The notes under the pieces were generated by a model that worked only from the letters and a program-made list of their open reading frames with translations, was not told the DNA's origin and ran no database searches. Positions 1-10,760 of a stretch of DNA of 64,000 nucleotides are shown piece by piece (position 1 is the first letter of the stretch; each line of letters opens with the position of its first letter). Source of the stretch: Prorocentrum cordatum (taxonomy: Eukaryota > Sar > Dinophyceae > Prorocentrales > Prorocentraceae); the NCBI GenBank assembly GCA_963575745.1, contig CAUYUJ010014175.1, positions 12,501 through 76,500 of the forward strand. Reading direction: 5' to 3'. The position numbers were made by a program, and so were the translations under genes.

Positions 1-590
1 CGAAAGGTCACTCTTACGTCTAGTCGATGGAGAGCGTGAGAGGACGTGCACAACCGTGGGGCTGCCCGCACGGCGGCAGGGGGCAAACGAGGGAGCACCG
101 GCAGACGACCGTGGACGCACGCAAAGGTAACTGGGGGAGGGCCGCTGCTTCGGCGCCTCGTGCGCCGCTGGGTTGGTGTGCTGGGGTTGCGCCCAGCGGC
201 CGCCCATGCATCATGGATGCTCCGTGCGCTAGCTTGCACGACGTAGATTTCACCACGCAGCTTGTACCGCCCATTGCGCGTACCACATCGAGTGCAATAC
301 CCAATAGCTTGCACCTAATTACAGGCACCACCTAGAGCGCACCACATAGCATTTCTACCCCCATGCCGAAGCTGGACCTAACCACCTGGCTCTACGCATT
401 GGATGTTCGTGCATTTTCTGTACAATCGTCCAATTTCTGCACAATCAGGACCACCTGGCCAGGCCCTTCATCGACCATACCTCATCGTTGCCAAACAACC
501 ATATGCAGAGCACTAGCTTTAATATTACAACTCAATGTTCAGCGCGCCAATGTCAAGCAATGCTGCGCGTGCGGTGCAGGGACAGAGGGA
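1..590. other. No gene recognised
   Basis: Mixed-composition DNA with short overlapping open frames on both strands and no recognisable domain. I see no coding signal or RNA gene in it. Confidence 0.5.
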
Positions 591-596
591 ACAAGA

Positions 597-948
597 GGAT
601 GACGAAGAGGGAGGAGGGAAGGAGGGAGAGATGGAGGGGGGGGAAAGGGGAGGGGAAGGGGAGGGGGGAGAGATGGAGGGAAGGAGGTGAGAGGGAAAGA
701 GGAGGGGGGGACAGGGGAGGATGGATATGCGCACAGATTCTATATCAACGACGAGACAGACAGATAGATAGATAGACAGACAGACAGACGGGCAGACAGA
801 CAGACAGACAGACAGGCAGGCAGGCAGGAAGGCAGACGGGCAGACGGGCAGACAGGCAGACAGGCAGGCAGAGGCAGGCAGGCAGACAGAGAGAAAGAAA
901 GAGAGAGAGAGAGAGAGACAGAGGAACGAGTGGGGGGGGAGCCGCACC
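597..948. repeat. Purine-rich and (CAGA)n/(GGCA)n microsatellite
   Basis: Positions 597-720 are almost pure GGA/GGGA purine sequence. Positions 750-895 are CAGA and GGCA tetranucleotide repeats, followed by a GA run to about 920. The long frames here are low-complexity and are not genes. Confidence 0.9.
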
Positions 949-1026
949 CAGAAGGAACGTGGGATGGGGGGACTTTTCTGGAACTCAGTCTGGCGGGCAT
1001 TACACTAACTGCATGCCGCCGCGGGG

Positions 1027-1045
1027 GGTGATGATAATAATAATA

Positions 1046-1076
<31 letters not shown>

Positions 1077-1367
1077 CGATGATGATGATGTGTTCGCTGA
1101 ACGATGTGGGAAGCGGATGGAAGGACAAGGAGGGGAAGAGCGCCCAGGGCTCCGGCACCCCCTCCGCAACAGCGCCGCGCAGCAAGGGGGGCGGGCCGCC
1201 ACGGCCGCCGCCGCCGCGGCCATCAACAGCCACGAGGCGCCGCGCGGTGCCATTGGGCGTAGCCGCAACGCCTCCAGGGCGAGCGCATCCTCCTCCTGCT
1301 TCCTCCTCTCCTCCTCCTCCTCCTCCTCCTCCTCCTCCTGCTCCTGCTCCTGCTCCTCCTCCGCCTC

Positions 1368-1444
<77 letters not shown>

Positions 1445-1936
1445 GCATCACCATCATCAGCAGCAGCAGCAGCATCAGCATCATCATCAGTATCGGCATC
1501 ATCCTCATCCTCATCATCATGATCATCAGCATCATCATCAGCATCATCATCAGCATCACCATCATCATCATCATCAGCAGCAGCAGCATTATCATCACCA
1601 GTATCATCAGCATCAGCATCAGCATCAGCATCAGCATCATCATCAGCATCAACATCAGCATCAGCATCATCCTCATCATCATCAACATCATCACCAACAT
1701 AATCAACAGCATCATCCTCATCATCATCACGCATCCTGTCCCGTGCCTCCTGTCTCGTGCCTCCTCCTCCTCCTCTTCCTCATCCTCCTCCAGCTCCTCC
1801 TCCTCCTCCTCCTCCTCCTCCTCCCCCTTCTCCTCCTCCTCCCCGTCCACCTCCTCCTCCTCCCCCTCCTCCGCCTCCTCCTCCTCTTCATCATCATCAA
1901 CATCATCATCAGCATCATCACCGTCATCATCATCAG

Positions 1937-2014
<78 letters not shown>

Positions 2015-2069
2015 AATCATCATCATCATCATCATCATCGTCATCATCAGCATCATCGTCATCATCATC

Positions 2070-2116
<47 letters not shown>

Positions 2117-2120
2117 TGTC
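1027..2120. repeat. Compound ATC/CAG/TCC trinucleotide repeat
   Basis: About 1.1 kb of trinucleotide repeats: GAT at 1030-1092, then TCC/TGC, then long ATC/CAG tracts to 2116 with another TCC block at 1755-1885. They create poly-Asp, poly-Ser, poly-Ile and poly-His frames with no complex sequence. The segment at 1095-1260 between the first blocks is of mixed composition. Confidence 0.95.
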
Positions 2121-2124
2121 ATCC

Positions 2125-3175
2125 TTCTCCGCCACCTCGTTTCCTTCTTATCTTAACTATTATCTTTATCCTGCGTATTCGTACTGATTTTTGTACCAGT
2201 ATCAAAATCACTACTCGTATCATTTGTCCTAGTTTTACTGTTGTTATGAGTATGGTCACTACTATTTTAGTATCGTTGGTAACCGTATTAATATTATGTT
2301 TATTGTTTCTAGCAATTGCATTCGTATCATTATTCTTCTTGGTATGATTGTTATTCCGCTCCGTCTTCTTTTTACTATGTCGTCGCCTTCTTGGTATAAT
2401 TATTCTTCATGTGCTTAGTCTTCTTCTTTTCAGTATTAGTATTATTAGTTTTGTGTCTTGCCCTCCTCCTCCTCATCATCATCATCATCCCCTTCCTCCC
2501 CCTGCCCCCCCCCCCTCCTCCCCGTCCCCCTCCTCCTCCTCCTCCTCCTGTTCCTCGTCCTCCTTTTCCTCCTCCTCCTCCTTCTCCTTTCCTCCTCCTC
2601 CTCCTCCTCCTCCTCCTCCCCCTCTTCTTGTCCTTCTTCTAGTAATGTTTCTCCGTTGTATTCGAATTTATATAGTCGTCCTCTTCTTCATTACTAGCAT
2701 GCTTAGTAAAAAACATTATGTGCATTATTAGTCGAACTATTCGTATTACTATTAGTCTATGTTTACCGTTATTAGTATCATTGGTTGTTGTTAACTATTG
2801 TTCACATTACGTTCATATGCATTATGTTTCATATTAGTCGTTACATGCTTCTTAGAAGTATCATTCGCAATATTAAGAATCGCATTACTGCTGTTATTAA
2901 AATACCAGGACTATTCTTCGTATCATGATTCGTATTACTTTTCGCGTGGTTATTACTATTTGTCTCCTTGCAAAGATTGTTTATAATGCTTCGTCGTATT
3001 ATGAAATTCTTATGGTTGTCATTATCGCACTGCTTCTTCTGAAGCGACATGTTCTGTCACTATTCATCCGAAGTAGTACTGGTTTCTCAAGTGTAACAAG
3101 TTTATTCGCATTGTTTGATTATTCCGAATACTACTGCTGATATCATTTGTGTATGCTTCGCCTTCATATTCTTCT
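2125..3175. other. AT-rich island, likely decayed triplet repeat
   Basis: A sharp drop in GC content relative to both flanks. The sequence is dominated by TAT, CTT, CGT and TTA triplets and looks like a strongly mutated trinucleotide array. A TCC tract interrupts it at about 2459-2640. Short hydrophobic frames (for example 2798-2986) follow from the composition. No gene is recognised. Confidence 0.6.
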
Positions 3176-3720
3176 TGTTCCTCCTCCCCCTCCTCCTCCT
3201 CCTTTTTCTCCTCCTCGTCTTCCTACTATTCCTCCTTTCCCTGCCCCATCCTCCTCCTTTCCCCCATCATCATGTTCCCCCGCATTCCCTGTCGTGCTCC
3301 GCCCCACCCCTCCATGCCGTCCCTCCCCCCGCTCGGCCCGGGGCGAGGTGGGGGCACGCATCGCCATGACCGGGCCCCGCGGCACGCTGGCGCGCGCCAG
3401 CGCTTGTGCCGAACAGGCGGCAACCAGGCGGTGGGGGCGCGGCACGGGCATGGAGGCGGAGCAGAAAGAGAGAAGGAACAGCAGGAGAAGCGCACCACCT
3501 GCGACGGCGCATGGAACGCAGGCGAGAAGGAACAGCAGGAGGGGGGGAGATGGGGGGAAGAAGGGGGGGAGGAGGATGCGGAGGAGGAGGAGGAAGAGGA
3601 ACAGGAGAAAGAGGACGACGCAGAGGAGGAGGAGGAGGAGGAGGAGGAGGAGAAGCAAGAGGAGAAGCAGACGGACGGGGAGGAGGAGGAGGAGGACGAG
3701 GAGCGAGCCAGCGAGCGATC
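3171..3720. repeat. TCC-rich block followed by GGA-rich block
   Basis: Pyrimidine-rich TCC sequence at about 3171-3330 and purine-rich GGA sequence at about 3533-3713 flank a short mixed segment. The two blocks are imperfect inverted complements and could pair or form triplexes. The open frames here are compositional. Confidence 0.85.
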
Positions 3721-4025
3721 TCGGCAGCAGTTCGGCGTCAGCGCATGAAGCACAGTCCTGGGAAAGATGGGCGCCAGTCAGCTTCCATAATTGCTGTTGG
3801 TACTGTTAAGGCGAGGCGGTAGGGCGCCTGAGGGAGGCCGTTGAGGCCGATTGAACCTTGGACCACTCGTCGGCCCTCTGCACTCTCGAACCTCCGAATG
3901 TTTACAAAAATAGAAAGCGAAACCGTCGGCCCAACCTTCCGAACCTGCAAACATTACGAGTAGTATACATGCCTTGTGGGCGTCAGGGCACGATGTGGAC
4001 TCGTTCTCAATAGTTTTGGGGCCCT
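3721..4025. other. No gene recognised
   Basis: Ordinary mixed sequence between the GGA tract and the first C-rich minisatellite. Nothing identifiable. Confidence 0.4.
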
Positions 4026-4205
4026 GGACTACAGGAACCCCCCGGACTACAAGTACCCCTCCCCCGGACTACAGGTACCCCCCCCGGACTACAGGTACCC
4101 CCCCCCGGACTACAAGTCCCCCCCCCCCGGACTACAGGTACCCCCCCGGACTACAGGTACCCCCCTAGCCCCCGGAGCTACAAGCCCCCCCCGCGTTCGC
4201 TACGT
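4026..4205. repeat. Minisatellite with GGACTACAGGTACC unit
   Basis: About eight copies of a roughly 20-bp unit: the core GGACTACAGGTACC (some copies ACAAGTACC) followed by a run of 5-9 C. The C run varies in length between copies. The same unit recurs at 4575-4776. Confidence 0.9.
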
Positions 4206-4339
4206 AGCCTCTGGAAGCCAAAGCGGCCCGCCAAGATGCGTCCGCACATTTTCACTTAGGCGTGCTAAGAAATTCGCCATCGTCGGCTGTGACCTAAGTA
4301 GACAGCGCAATCATGCAATATCTGGAAAGTTGTCATTGT

Positions 4340-4515
4340 CATGATACAGAGTGTCTGTGCGTGCGCGCGTGTGCGTACGTGTGTGCTTGCGTGTGCGTGT
4401 GTGCGGTTCCGTGCGGTTGCGTGCGCGCGTGCGCGCGTGCGTGTGAGTCTGCGCGTGCATGCGCGCGTGCGCGCGGGCGTGTCGTGTGCAACGATGCGCG
4501 TGAGGTCCCGCGCGT
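4340..4515. repeat. Alternating GTGC/GCGC tract
   Basis: A 170-bp run of alternating purine-pyrimidine dinucleotides (GTGTGC, GCGCGTGC). This is the kind of sequence that can adopt left-handed DNA. The short frames in it are not credible genes. Confidence 0.85.
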
Positions 4516-4574
4516 GTAAGTACTAAACACCCGCGTGCGTGGAACCACGCGTGCTTTGAGGCATGACCTGTTGC

Positions 4575-4776
4575 CCCCCCCCCCCTGGACTACAAACACC
4601 CCCATGCGCGCCCCCCCCCCGGACTGCAGGTACCCCCCTCCGGACTACAGGTACCCCCCCCCGGACTACAAGTACCCCCCTCCCCCCGGATTGCAGGTAC
4701 CCCCCCCCCCGGACTACAAGTACCCCTCCCCCGGACTTAAATACCCCCCCCGGACCCCCGGACTACAGGTACCCCA
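4575..4776. repeat. Second GGACTACAGGTACC minisatellite
   Basis: About eight further copies of the unit seen at 4026-4205, again separated by C runs, with some copies altered to GGATTGCAGG or GGACTTAAATACC. It ends exactly where the CTGAGATCGGCGG repeat boundary begins. Confidence 0.9.
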
Positions 4777-5062
4777 CTGAGATCGGCGGCCCGCTTGCTA
4801 TGTGGATAGACCACTTCCAAGTGGATAGCCGCTTGCTTTGGCGACTTAGCCAAACGATAGAACTACTTTGCCTAAGTAGGTTCGCGTGGACTTAGCCAAG
4901 TGGGCTAAGTGGGTTAGCCGAAGTGGGCTAAGTAGGTTAACGCCCTACAAGGGGGGGGGGCTGGGCGTGTAGTTAGAAACCCACCCCTAGAATTCATTCA
5001 GTCCCAAGCCAGAGCTTAGTTACCCCCTGGGAGTTGTCAAGATCACGGGCCGCCGATCTCAG
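4777..5062. repeat. 285-bp repeat bounded by 13-bp inverted repeats
   Basis: The segment starts with CTGAGATCGGCGG (4777-4789) and ends with its exact reverse complement (5050-5062). Inside are many copies of GGCTAAGTGG and AAGTGGATAG motifs, some palindromic. The same 13-mer in reverse orientation lies at 16065-16077 beside a similar motif-rich stretch, on the other side of the gene cluster. This is compatible with a small terminal-inverted-repeat element. I see no encoded protein. Confidence 0.6.
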
Positions 5063-5084
5063 GAAACCCTCGGAGCCGAGAAAA

Positions 5085-5263
5085 GAGGAGGAGGCGGAGA
5101 AGAAGGAGGAGGAGCGGGAGCAGGGAGGAACGTGGGAAGCACGGAGGAGGAGGAGCAGGAGCAGGAGAAGAAGGAGCGGGAGGAGGGAGGAGGGAGGAGG
5201 AGGAGGAGGAGAAGGAGGAGGAGGAAAAGGAGGAGGAGGAAGAGGAGGAGGAGTGGCAGGCGG
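5085..5263. repeat. GGA repeat tract
   Basis: Purine tract of GGA/GAAGGA units. It is followed by two imperfect copies of a unit containing GGCCRAAAGGC and AATAGGAGC (about 5268-5340). No gene. Confidence 0.85.
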
Positions 5264-5429
5264 CAGCGGCCGAAAGGCCTTCAAGAATAGGAGCAGGCCA
5301 GGCGGCATCGGCCAAAAGGCTTTTACGAATAGGAGCTGCCGAAACTGTCATTCTCACTTTTTTTTCGGCGGGCACGCAACCTCGCAGGCGTGATCACCTG
5401 CGTCACAGAGCCTTCTGAAGCAACCCCAG

Positions 5430-7374
5430 CTACACAAGGCTCGACGATGCACTCGGTAGGAAAAAACGAGGCTTGCCGCTATCTCGGCATTGAACGCAGC
5501 GGCCTTTGGAGGCCAACACCTCCCAAGGCGTGACACACGAGACTAGGCGGCCGTCCACTTCCGAGTGGAACCACACTCTGCCGAAAGAAATGCGGCCGTC
5601 GTTACCAGCAGCGAAGCACACAACATCGTTCATCTGGACCACACGGCCATGAACGTAAGCAGCGCGCCCTGACACCACATCGGCAGTTGACTGAACATGC
5701 ATGGCAGATAAAATGGCCCGCAGCATTGTCTTGCTCGCGGGCCTGGGCTCGAGAAGGTCTATGCCCTCGAGCTCGTGCTTAAGCTCGAAAAGATGTTGGC
5801 ACGTGATCTCTTCAATCAAGCTGCGCTCGAAGGATGTTGTGTTATGGCGCTCATTTGCGAACCTCTTACCGTGCGTTGTTTACGTTCCATGAGGAACGTC
5901 GAAAGTAAAATCTGTGTCTATGTAACTGCGACGGCAATCGCATATTAAAACGACTGTTGGGCTTCCAGAGCGCTGTGCCCCAGTAAGCCTTCTGAGCGTT
6001 GTAGTGGGCAACTATCGCGTTCATCAGCTGCAGGGGCGCAACGACGCCTGCGTTGACAATCGAAAGAAGGTCGAGCACATCGCAGGCCAGAACCATGCTA
6101 TCAACTGCACCTTGGAGCGTCGGAGTTCTCTTGAGCACCACGTCCAGCATATACTTCCTGATCACTGGCGCTGCGGACATGTACTCGCTGGCGCTTCCAG
6201 GAGCATCATGTGAAGGGACCTTCTCACACAGCCCCTTGCCGCTCGCGTAACCTCCTGGCCACTCCCACAGCTTGAGATACTCATGTAACGTGGCCCCCCC
6301 CAGGTTCTCTCCTGCCAGCAACTCCAGCACTGCATCCAGCTCGACAACAAAAACACCTCCCACGAGGAAATTGTGCATCCAGTCGTACGCCCAAACGTCT
6401 GCAACCTGGATCGCGAGATCCTTGTCCTGCAGCAGGGACTCGGGGTTGTACTTGTAGCCCAGCAACGTCTCGAGTCCTTTTCGAGCAGACGGGCCCCGAG
6501 TCGCCTCTACATGGGCCAGCCTGTCCTGGACGCTTCGGATGCTGGCGTTGGTGCGCAGCTGGAACTTGGATGCGTCGAGTTCCGTGCTGGGGACCGTGTA
6601 TCCAGTCTTGTCACCAAGGGCAAGCTTGCTTTTGAACGACACCACGTTCTGGCAGAGAGCGCAAAGTTTTATCCCTGTTGCGCCCATGACTTCCATGCTG
6701 TACTTGAACGCTCTTTCGTCTTGTAGAACGACGGCCAATGAGCCCCGCAAAATGCGAGGCACCGTCTCTCCGAAGATGTTGAGCTCGACCCCCGTGCGGA
6801 GGTCTGGCTGGAGAGGCGCCCCGAAGAACACCTTCAGCACGATGCGGAAGAGCTGCGACATCCCACCCTTGAGCCGCAAGACAAAGTCCGACCTGCACAC
6901 GCATGCCGTCATCCAGGCCTGCTCGTTGGACAGGATAGGGAACTGGAAGTCTAATATTGACCAGTATATGGCCTCCATCTTTCGACCGTTCACCTCCTTG
7001 GGCGGGTTGCCAGGGGTGATCTCATCACTGCATGCCACAATCTTGATCGTGTTCCGAGTTCGGTCCAGAACTCGGGTGAGCAGCTTGCGAAATGGTTCAC
7101 TCCTCTTGCAAGCTACCTCGAGGAAGCCGAACGGGTTCCGGATCCAAACGGGCTCAAGGCCGTCGTCGGTCTCGACCTCGATGCGCTGGCACAGCGGTCC
7201 GAATGTGGTCTGCTGGAAGGCCTCCTTCTGACGATGCCTCTGCTGAGTTCGCGAACTGAAGGCCTCTGGCAGATCCTCATTGGAGAGCTGCTTCAAGAGG
7301 CCCTCGAGGGCAGCATGGCTGATGTGGTGGTCCCAACCAAGATCTAGTAAGCGAGCTCGCTTGCGCTCGCTCAT
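5430..7374 (-). pseudogene. Decayed retrocopy of a multicopy dinoflagellate protein family, function unknown
   Basis: The main open frame runs from an ATG at 7374 to 5866 (502 codons) and continues after frameshifts to 5430. The shift near 5880-5820 splits an ERK-type motif from the downstream NERHNTTSFERS and EEITCQHLF stretch. I recognise the overall pattern (an SDEITPGNP stretch, a C-x2-C pair, a WAYDWMHNFLVGG stretch, a late FANERHNT region and a C-terminal VWFHSEVDG region) as resembling a family repeated in many dinoflagellate genomes. The similarity is from memory, not a search. The early pattern faintly recalls transposase-like proteins, which I do not claim. The start was chosen because a degenerate spliced leader lies just upstream (7392-7412), the position expected for a reverse-transcribed mRNA. 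The frameshifts make a functional full-length product unlikely. Confidence 0.65.
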
Positions 7375-7391
7375 TTGCGAGCCCAATTTGG

Positions 7392-7412
7392 GTCGAGCCA
7401 AAACGGCCATGC
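7392..7412 (-). other. Relict DinoSL (spliced leader remnant)
   Basis: On the minus strand this 21-mer matches the conserved dinoflagellate spliced leader at about 15 of 21 positions, with the core GTTTTGGCTCG intact. A second shorter TTGGGCTCGCAA match follows at about 7377-7390, as expected when a trans-spliced copy is re-trans-spliced. It lies directly 5' of the gene at 5430-7374. A (TG)n run abuts its 5' end. Confidence 0.75.
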
Positions 7413-7533
7413 ACGCACACACACACACACACACACACGCGGAGGGGATTTGAGCAGGGCAGGTGGGTACGAATTTAGCTATCTTTCTTCGGGTTCAGCG
7501 TTTGGTTTTTGGGTTTGGGGCGTCGGTTTAAAC

Positions 7534-7535
<2 letters not shown>

Positions 7536-7622
<87 letters not shown>
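7536..7622 (-). other. Poly(A) tract of a retroposed mRNA
   Basis: An uninterrupted run of 87 T on the plus strand, which is 87 A on the minus strand. It lies about 535 bp past the stop of the minus-strand gene at 8158-9659, where that mRNA's poly(A) tail would be. With the spliced-leader remnant at 9718-9738 it frames a 2.2-kb retrocopy. Confidence 0.7.
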
Positions 7623-8157
7623 CTGGTGTGGGGGTCTGCGTAGTTGGATTTGTGTGGCTTGTTTTGTTTGTTGTTTTCGTCGCCTTGGCCGCATACGTTT
7701 CGATATCCTCTCGGCTGTCACAGCGATTCTGGTCATTTGTGCGGGCAGCCTCGGATTGAGTTCTGGCGTGAGGTGGCTCCCGCCTGAGACTTCCTTTCAA
7801 TTCACTCACAGCTCCGTTTCAGGATTCTGCTCATGATGATGTTGATGCTGATGCTGGTGACAATGCTGATGATGATTGCTATGGGTCGGAGGCTGATGAT
7901 GACGGTGGCGGCAATGCATGTGGTGACGATGTTGTATCATCGCTAGCTTTCTCTGAGAGTTCTGCGCTTACCTCTCAGAGGCCCTGCGTATGCTGCAGCA
8001 AAAAGGGTATACAGTATGTCCTGCAGCAGCGATTATGCATGCATCCGCGGCTCCGCCTACCATCTCTAACACCAAACCCTCATGGCGCCGTGGCTCGGAA
8101 CTGATCCGACGAAGCGAGGGAAGCAGACTGAACTAAAAAGGTGAGGGGCCCTAGGCC
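7623..8157 (-). other. Probable 3' untranslated region of the 8158-9659 retrocopy
   Basis: No gene. It contains a perfect 9-bp hairpin, CTCTGAGAG at 7951-7959 pairing with CTCTCAGAG at 7972-7980, and a short GAT/GCT repeat at about 7830-7880. Confidence 0.5.
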
Positions 8158-9659
8158 CTACTTGCGCACATGCTTCTGGTGAACCATCTTGGCCTGGTGG
8201 TAGGCCTCCTTGGCGATCGCCCTGCAGTCGACCTCATTCATGCCAGCTGCGACCGCCAGCCTCTTTGCCGCATCGTACGCGCGGCTCGTGAAGGCGTTCT
8301 CACTGCGGGTCTTGGCGTCGGCTGGCTTCAGCCACTTCGAGTAGTCGATCGCGTGGCGGCTGCGGGCGGCAGGGGCAGGCTGGGCCCTGGCCTTGGCCTT
8401 GCCTTTGGCCTTGGCCTTGCCCTTCGCCTTGCCCTTCCCCTTCGCCTTGTCCTTGCCCCTCGCCCTCGGCCTGGAAGAGTCCGCGGCGCCCAGCATGTGC
8501 CTCTCGAACTCTGCGACCGCATCAGAGTCAGGAGTGCCGAGGACGCTCGCGCCAACTGGCGGCGCCGCTGACGGCGGGCTCAGAACCTCTGACGGCGGGC
8601 TCAGTGCCAGCGAGGTCGAAGGAGGGGAGTCCGAAGGCGGTGACTCGCCAGCTGCAGCAGGGACAATCGCCGCACTGTTGTTGCGCACCTCCCCGGGCCT
8701 CGTGAAAGTTACGTTGCAGCCGCCGTTGCGGCTAGCCCCGCCAGCGCCGAACATGTTTGGCATGCCTGGGGCACCGAGTCCTCCGTGCGCCTGGGCCGCG
8801 AGCATCATGAGCAACTGAAGCGGGCCCTGCCGGTGGCGCGCTGGCACGGCAAGGGCCGTGGCAGACGAGCGCAGGTGTTGGAGGTTCGGCGTGGTTGCCG
8901 AGCCACCGCCACGAAGCACTTTGCTTGACTCCCTGTAGCGCATTGAATTGAACTCAACCTCCAACTGATCGATCTCGGCAGGGGGCTCGACAGGGCGCGC
9001 GTCCGAGAAGGCGTGGTCGAAGACCGCGGCAGGCGCGAGCAGGTGCGGGTCATCTGGGTAGGTCGCGATGTGCGCGAAGGGCCAGGGCGTGACAGTGCAG
9101 AGATCCTTCAACCGCGTCTGGAGGTCCTGGCACAGCTTCTTCTTGGCCTGAGGCGTCGGAGGCGACTGCCTGAAGGGGCTGTGGCAGCAAATGACGATCG
9201 CGATGCCCCTCATGAGCAACTTCTCGGCGGCGCAGGAGATGCCGAGCTTGCGCGGCCTGTCGGCCACCGCGTGCATCTTCATGGTCTCGGAGAGGTCATC
9301 ATTAGTGATCGCCCTCCAGTCGTCGGCCGTTAAGAATTTCTGCAGGGCCTTGCACTTCTGCTGGGCTCGGGCGACGTTGCCGCCAGCGCGCCCAGCGGCC
9401 TCAGCCCTTTGGCTCAGCGTGTTGCCATGGAGATTTTCTGCTCCTGCGTCCAAGGCCCGTTGGAGATCTCCTGGGTGGCGGCGGTGGCAACGGCGAGGTC
9501 GATCCCAGGGGCAGACGAGAAGCTCGCGTTCAGAGCATTGACCTGGGCTTGCGCCAGAATGTTGCGATCGAGGCCCGCGTGGGCCTGGGCGTTCACGAAC
9601 GCAAGGCGCCCCCGCAGCATCGAGATCAAGCGCTGGGCATGAAAAGCAGAGTCCGACAT
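8158..9659 (-). pseudogene. Retrocopy of an unknown dinoflagellate protein with basic Lys/Ala/Gly tail
   Basis: An ATG at 9659 (starting MSDSAFHAQR) opens a frame that shifts near 9414-9450 and continues in a 431-codon frame to the stop at 8158. The N-terminal part is helical and hydrophilic. The middle is Pro/Ser-rich, with repeated LSPPSEV/SPPS segments. A strongly basic KAKGKGKAKGKA region (about 8390-8460) resembles a nucleic-acid-binding or nuclear-localisation segment, and it is followed by a conserved-looking C-terminus. I cannot assign a function. The start choice is supported by the well-preserved spliced-leader remnant 59 bp upstream (9718-9738), and the 3' end by the 87-nt poly(A) tract. 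The single frameshift suggests recent decay or a sequencing error. Confidence 0.65.
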
Positions 9660-9717
9660 TCTGAACGAGACAACTTGCGTCTGGAGGTGAGGGCGCAACA
9701 ATGGAAGCCGAGCTATA

Positions 9718-9738
9718 GTTGAGCCCAAATGGCTATGG
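9718..9738 (-). other. Relict DinoSL, best preserved copy
   Basis: On the minus strand it reads CCATAGCCATTTGGGCTCAA and matches the spliced leader at about 18 of 21 positions. It lies immediately 5' of the gene at 8158-9659. No genomic splice-acceptor context is needed if the copy arose from a trans-spliced mRNA. Confidence 0.85.
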
Positions 9739-10055
9739 GGACGGAGGAGGATGGAGATTGCCCAGGAAGGATTGAGGACAACTTTCGCATCCAAACGGTG
9801 TGAGTTCTTTTTGCTTGAGGCTGGCTCGTCCTCAGTCTGCCTCCTCCTCTCTCGCTCTTCGCGACAACTCTCCTCCTCCTCCTCCTCTTTCCCTTCTCCT
9901 CCTCGCAATCATCATCTTTCTTTCCCTCTGCGTCCTGCTCCTCATCCTCATCATTGTTTCTCCCCTTCCCTCTGCGTCCTGCTCCTCATCCTCATCCTCA
10001 TTCTCCCCCAATCCTACTCGACCGTTTCAATCCAGCCTGGCGGTGAGAGGTATTG
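9739..10055. other. Pyrimidine-rich spacer
   Basis: TCC/TCTT-rich sequence, mainly 9838-10015, with two copies of a CTCTGCGTCCTGCTCCTCAT unit at about 9928 and 9971. No gene. Confidence 0.7.
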
Positions 10056-10261
10056 AGAGGTGCCTCCAGGATCCTCCGAAGCACAACCCGATCGCATGCG
10101 TTCGAGATGTCCCCAGGAGCCTTCAGGAGCCTCCAGGAGCCTCCAAGAGCCTGTGAGCATCCCAGAATTCTACACAATTCCAAAGGTCGACGGCACCATC
10201 TAGATCCATCTAGGCCTGCCGAGGCCGTAACCAGCAGGCGTGGTCCCAGTGGCCGGGTTTC

Positions 10262-10535
10262 TCCTGGGGAGTTCGCTCCTGTGGAGCGAACTGCCCAGGG
10301 GCAGTTCGCACCGCCGCGCTCACTTCTGCGGGGGAGTTGGCGCCAGAGGAGCGAACATCTGGCGAGGGGCTGGGCTCGCAAACCTGCGACTGTCAGCACG
10401 TGCGTCACCAACGGTTTTCACAAAATGCTTCAACCCCCCCACAGGTGAAAGCACGATCGTGCGAACTGCCCCTGGGAAGTTCGCTCCACAGGAGCGAATT
10501 GCTCCTGGGCAGTTCGCTCCACGAGAGAGGTCGGC
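10262..10535. repeat. Cluster of GTTCGCTCC palindromic mini-repeats
   Basis: At least six partial copies of the sequence AGTTCGCTCC and its complement. Adjacent copies form perfect hairpins: 10271-10279 with 10283-10291 (9 bp, loop TGT), 10289-10295 with 10300-10306 (7 bp), and 10480-10487 with 10491-10498 (8 bp, loop ACA). The frames translate as repeating ELPRGSS/NSLLWS-type peptides in several phases, so the repeat is nucleotide-level. Confidence 0.85.
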
Positions 10536-10735
10536 TGCCCTGTGTCGTTCGAGGGCACCAGGGGATGGGGGTGAGGAGGGATGGCACGGTGGCGATGTGA
10601 TGCTGATGCTGTGTTTTTCTGCACTAGGCGTGGTGTACACTGCCACGGTGGCTGGAAGTTTCGTTGCTGCATGCGTTGCCTTCCATAACGGTCCAGCTTC
10701 TATGCTACGCCACAGAATGAACCTAAACGCCAGAT

Positions 10736-10760
10736 GAGGTCTCGACTCTAACGAGACCTC
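10736..10760. other. Perfect 9-bp hairpin
   Basis: GAGGTCTCG at 10736-10744 pairs with CGAGACCTC at 10752-10760 around the loop ACTCTAA. It lies about 145 bp past the stop of the minus-strand gene at 10905-11597 and could be a 3' RNA structure of that transcript. Confidence 0.6.

Noticed and set aside
1005-2135. Long poly-Asp, poly-Ser, poly-Ile and poly-His frames
   Set aside because: They are direct translations of trinucleotide repeats and contain no complex sequence.
7479-7809. Poly-Lys and poly-Phe frames
   Set aside because: They arise from the 87-nt T/A run.
8318-8335. TGGCTTCAGCC inside a retrocopy, like the hairpin core
   Set aside because: The flanking arms are not complementary, so it does not belong to the bulged-hairpin family.
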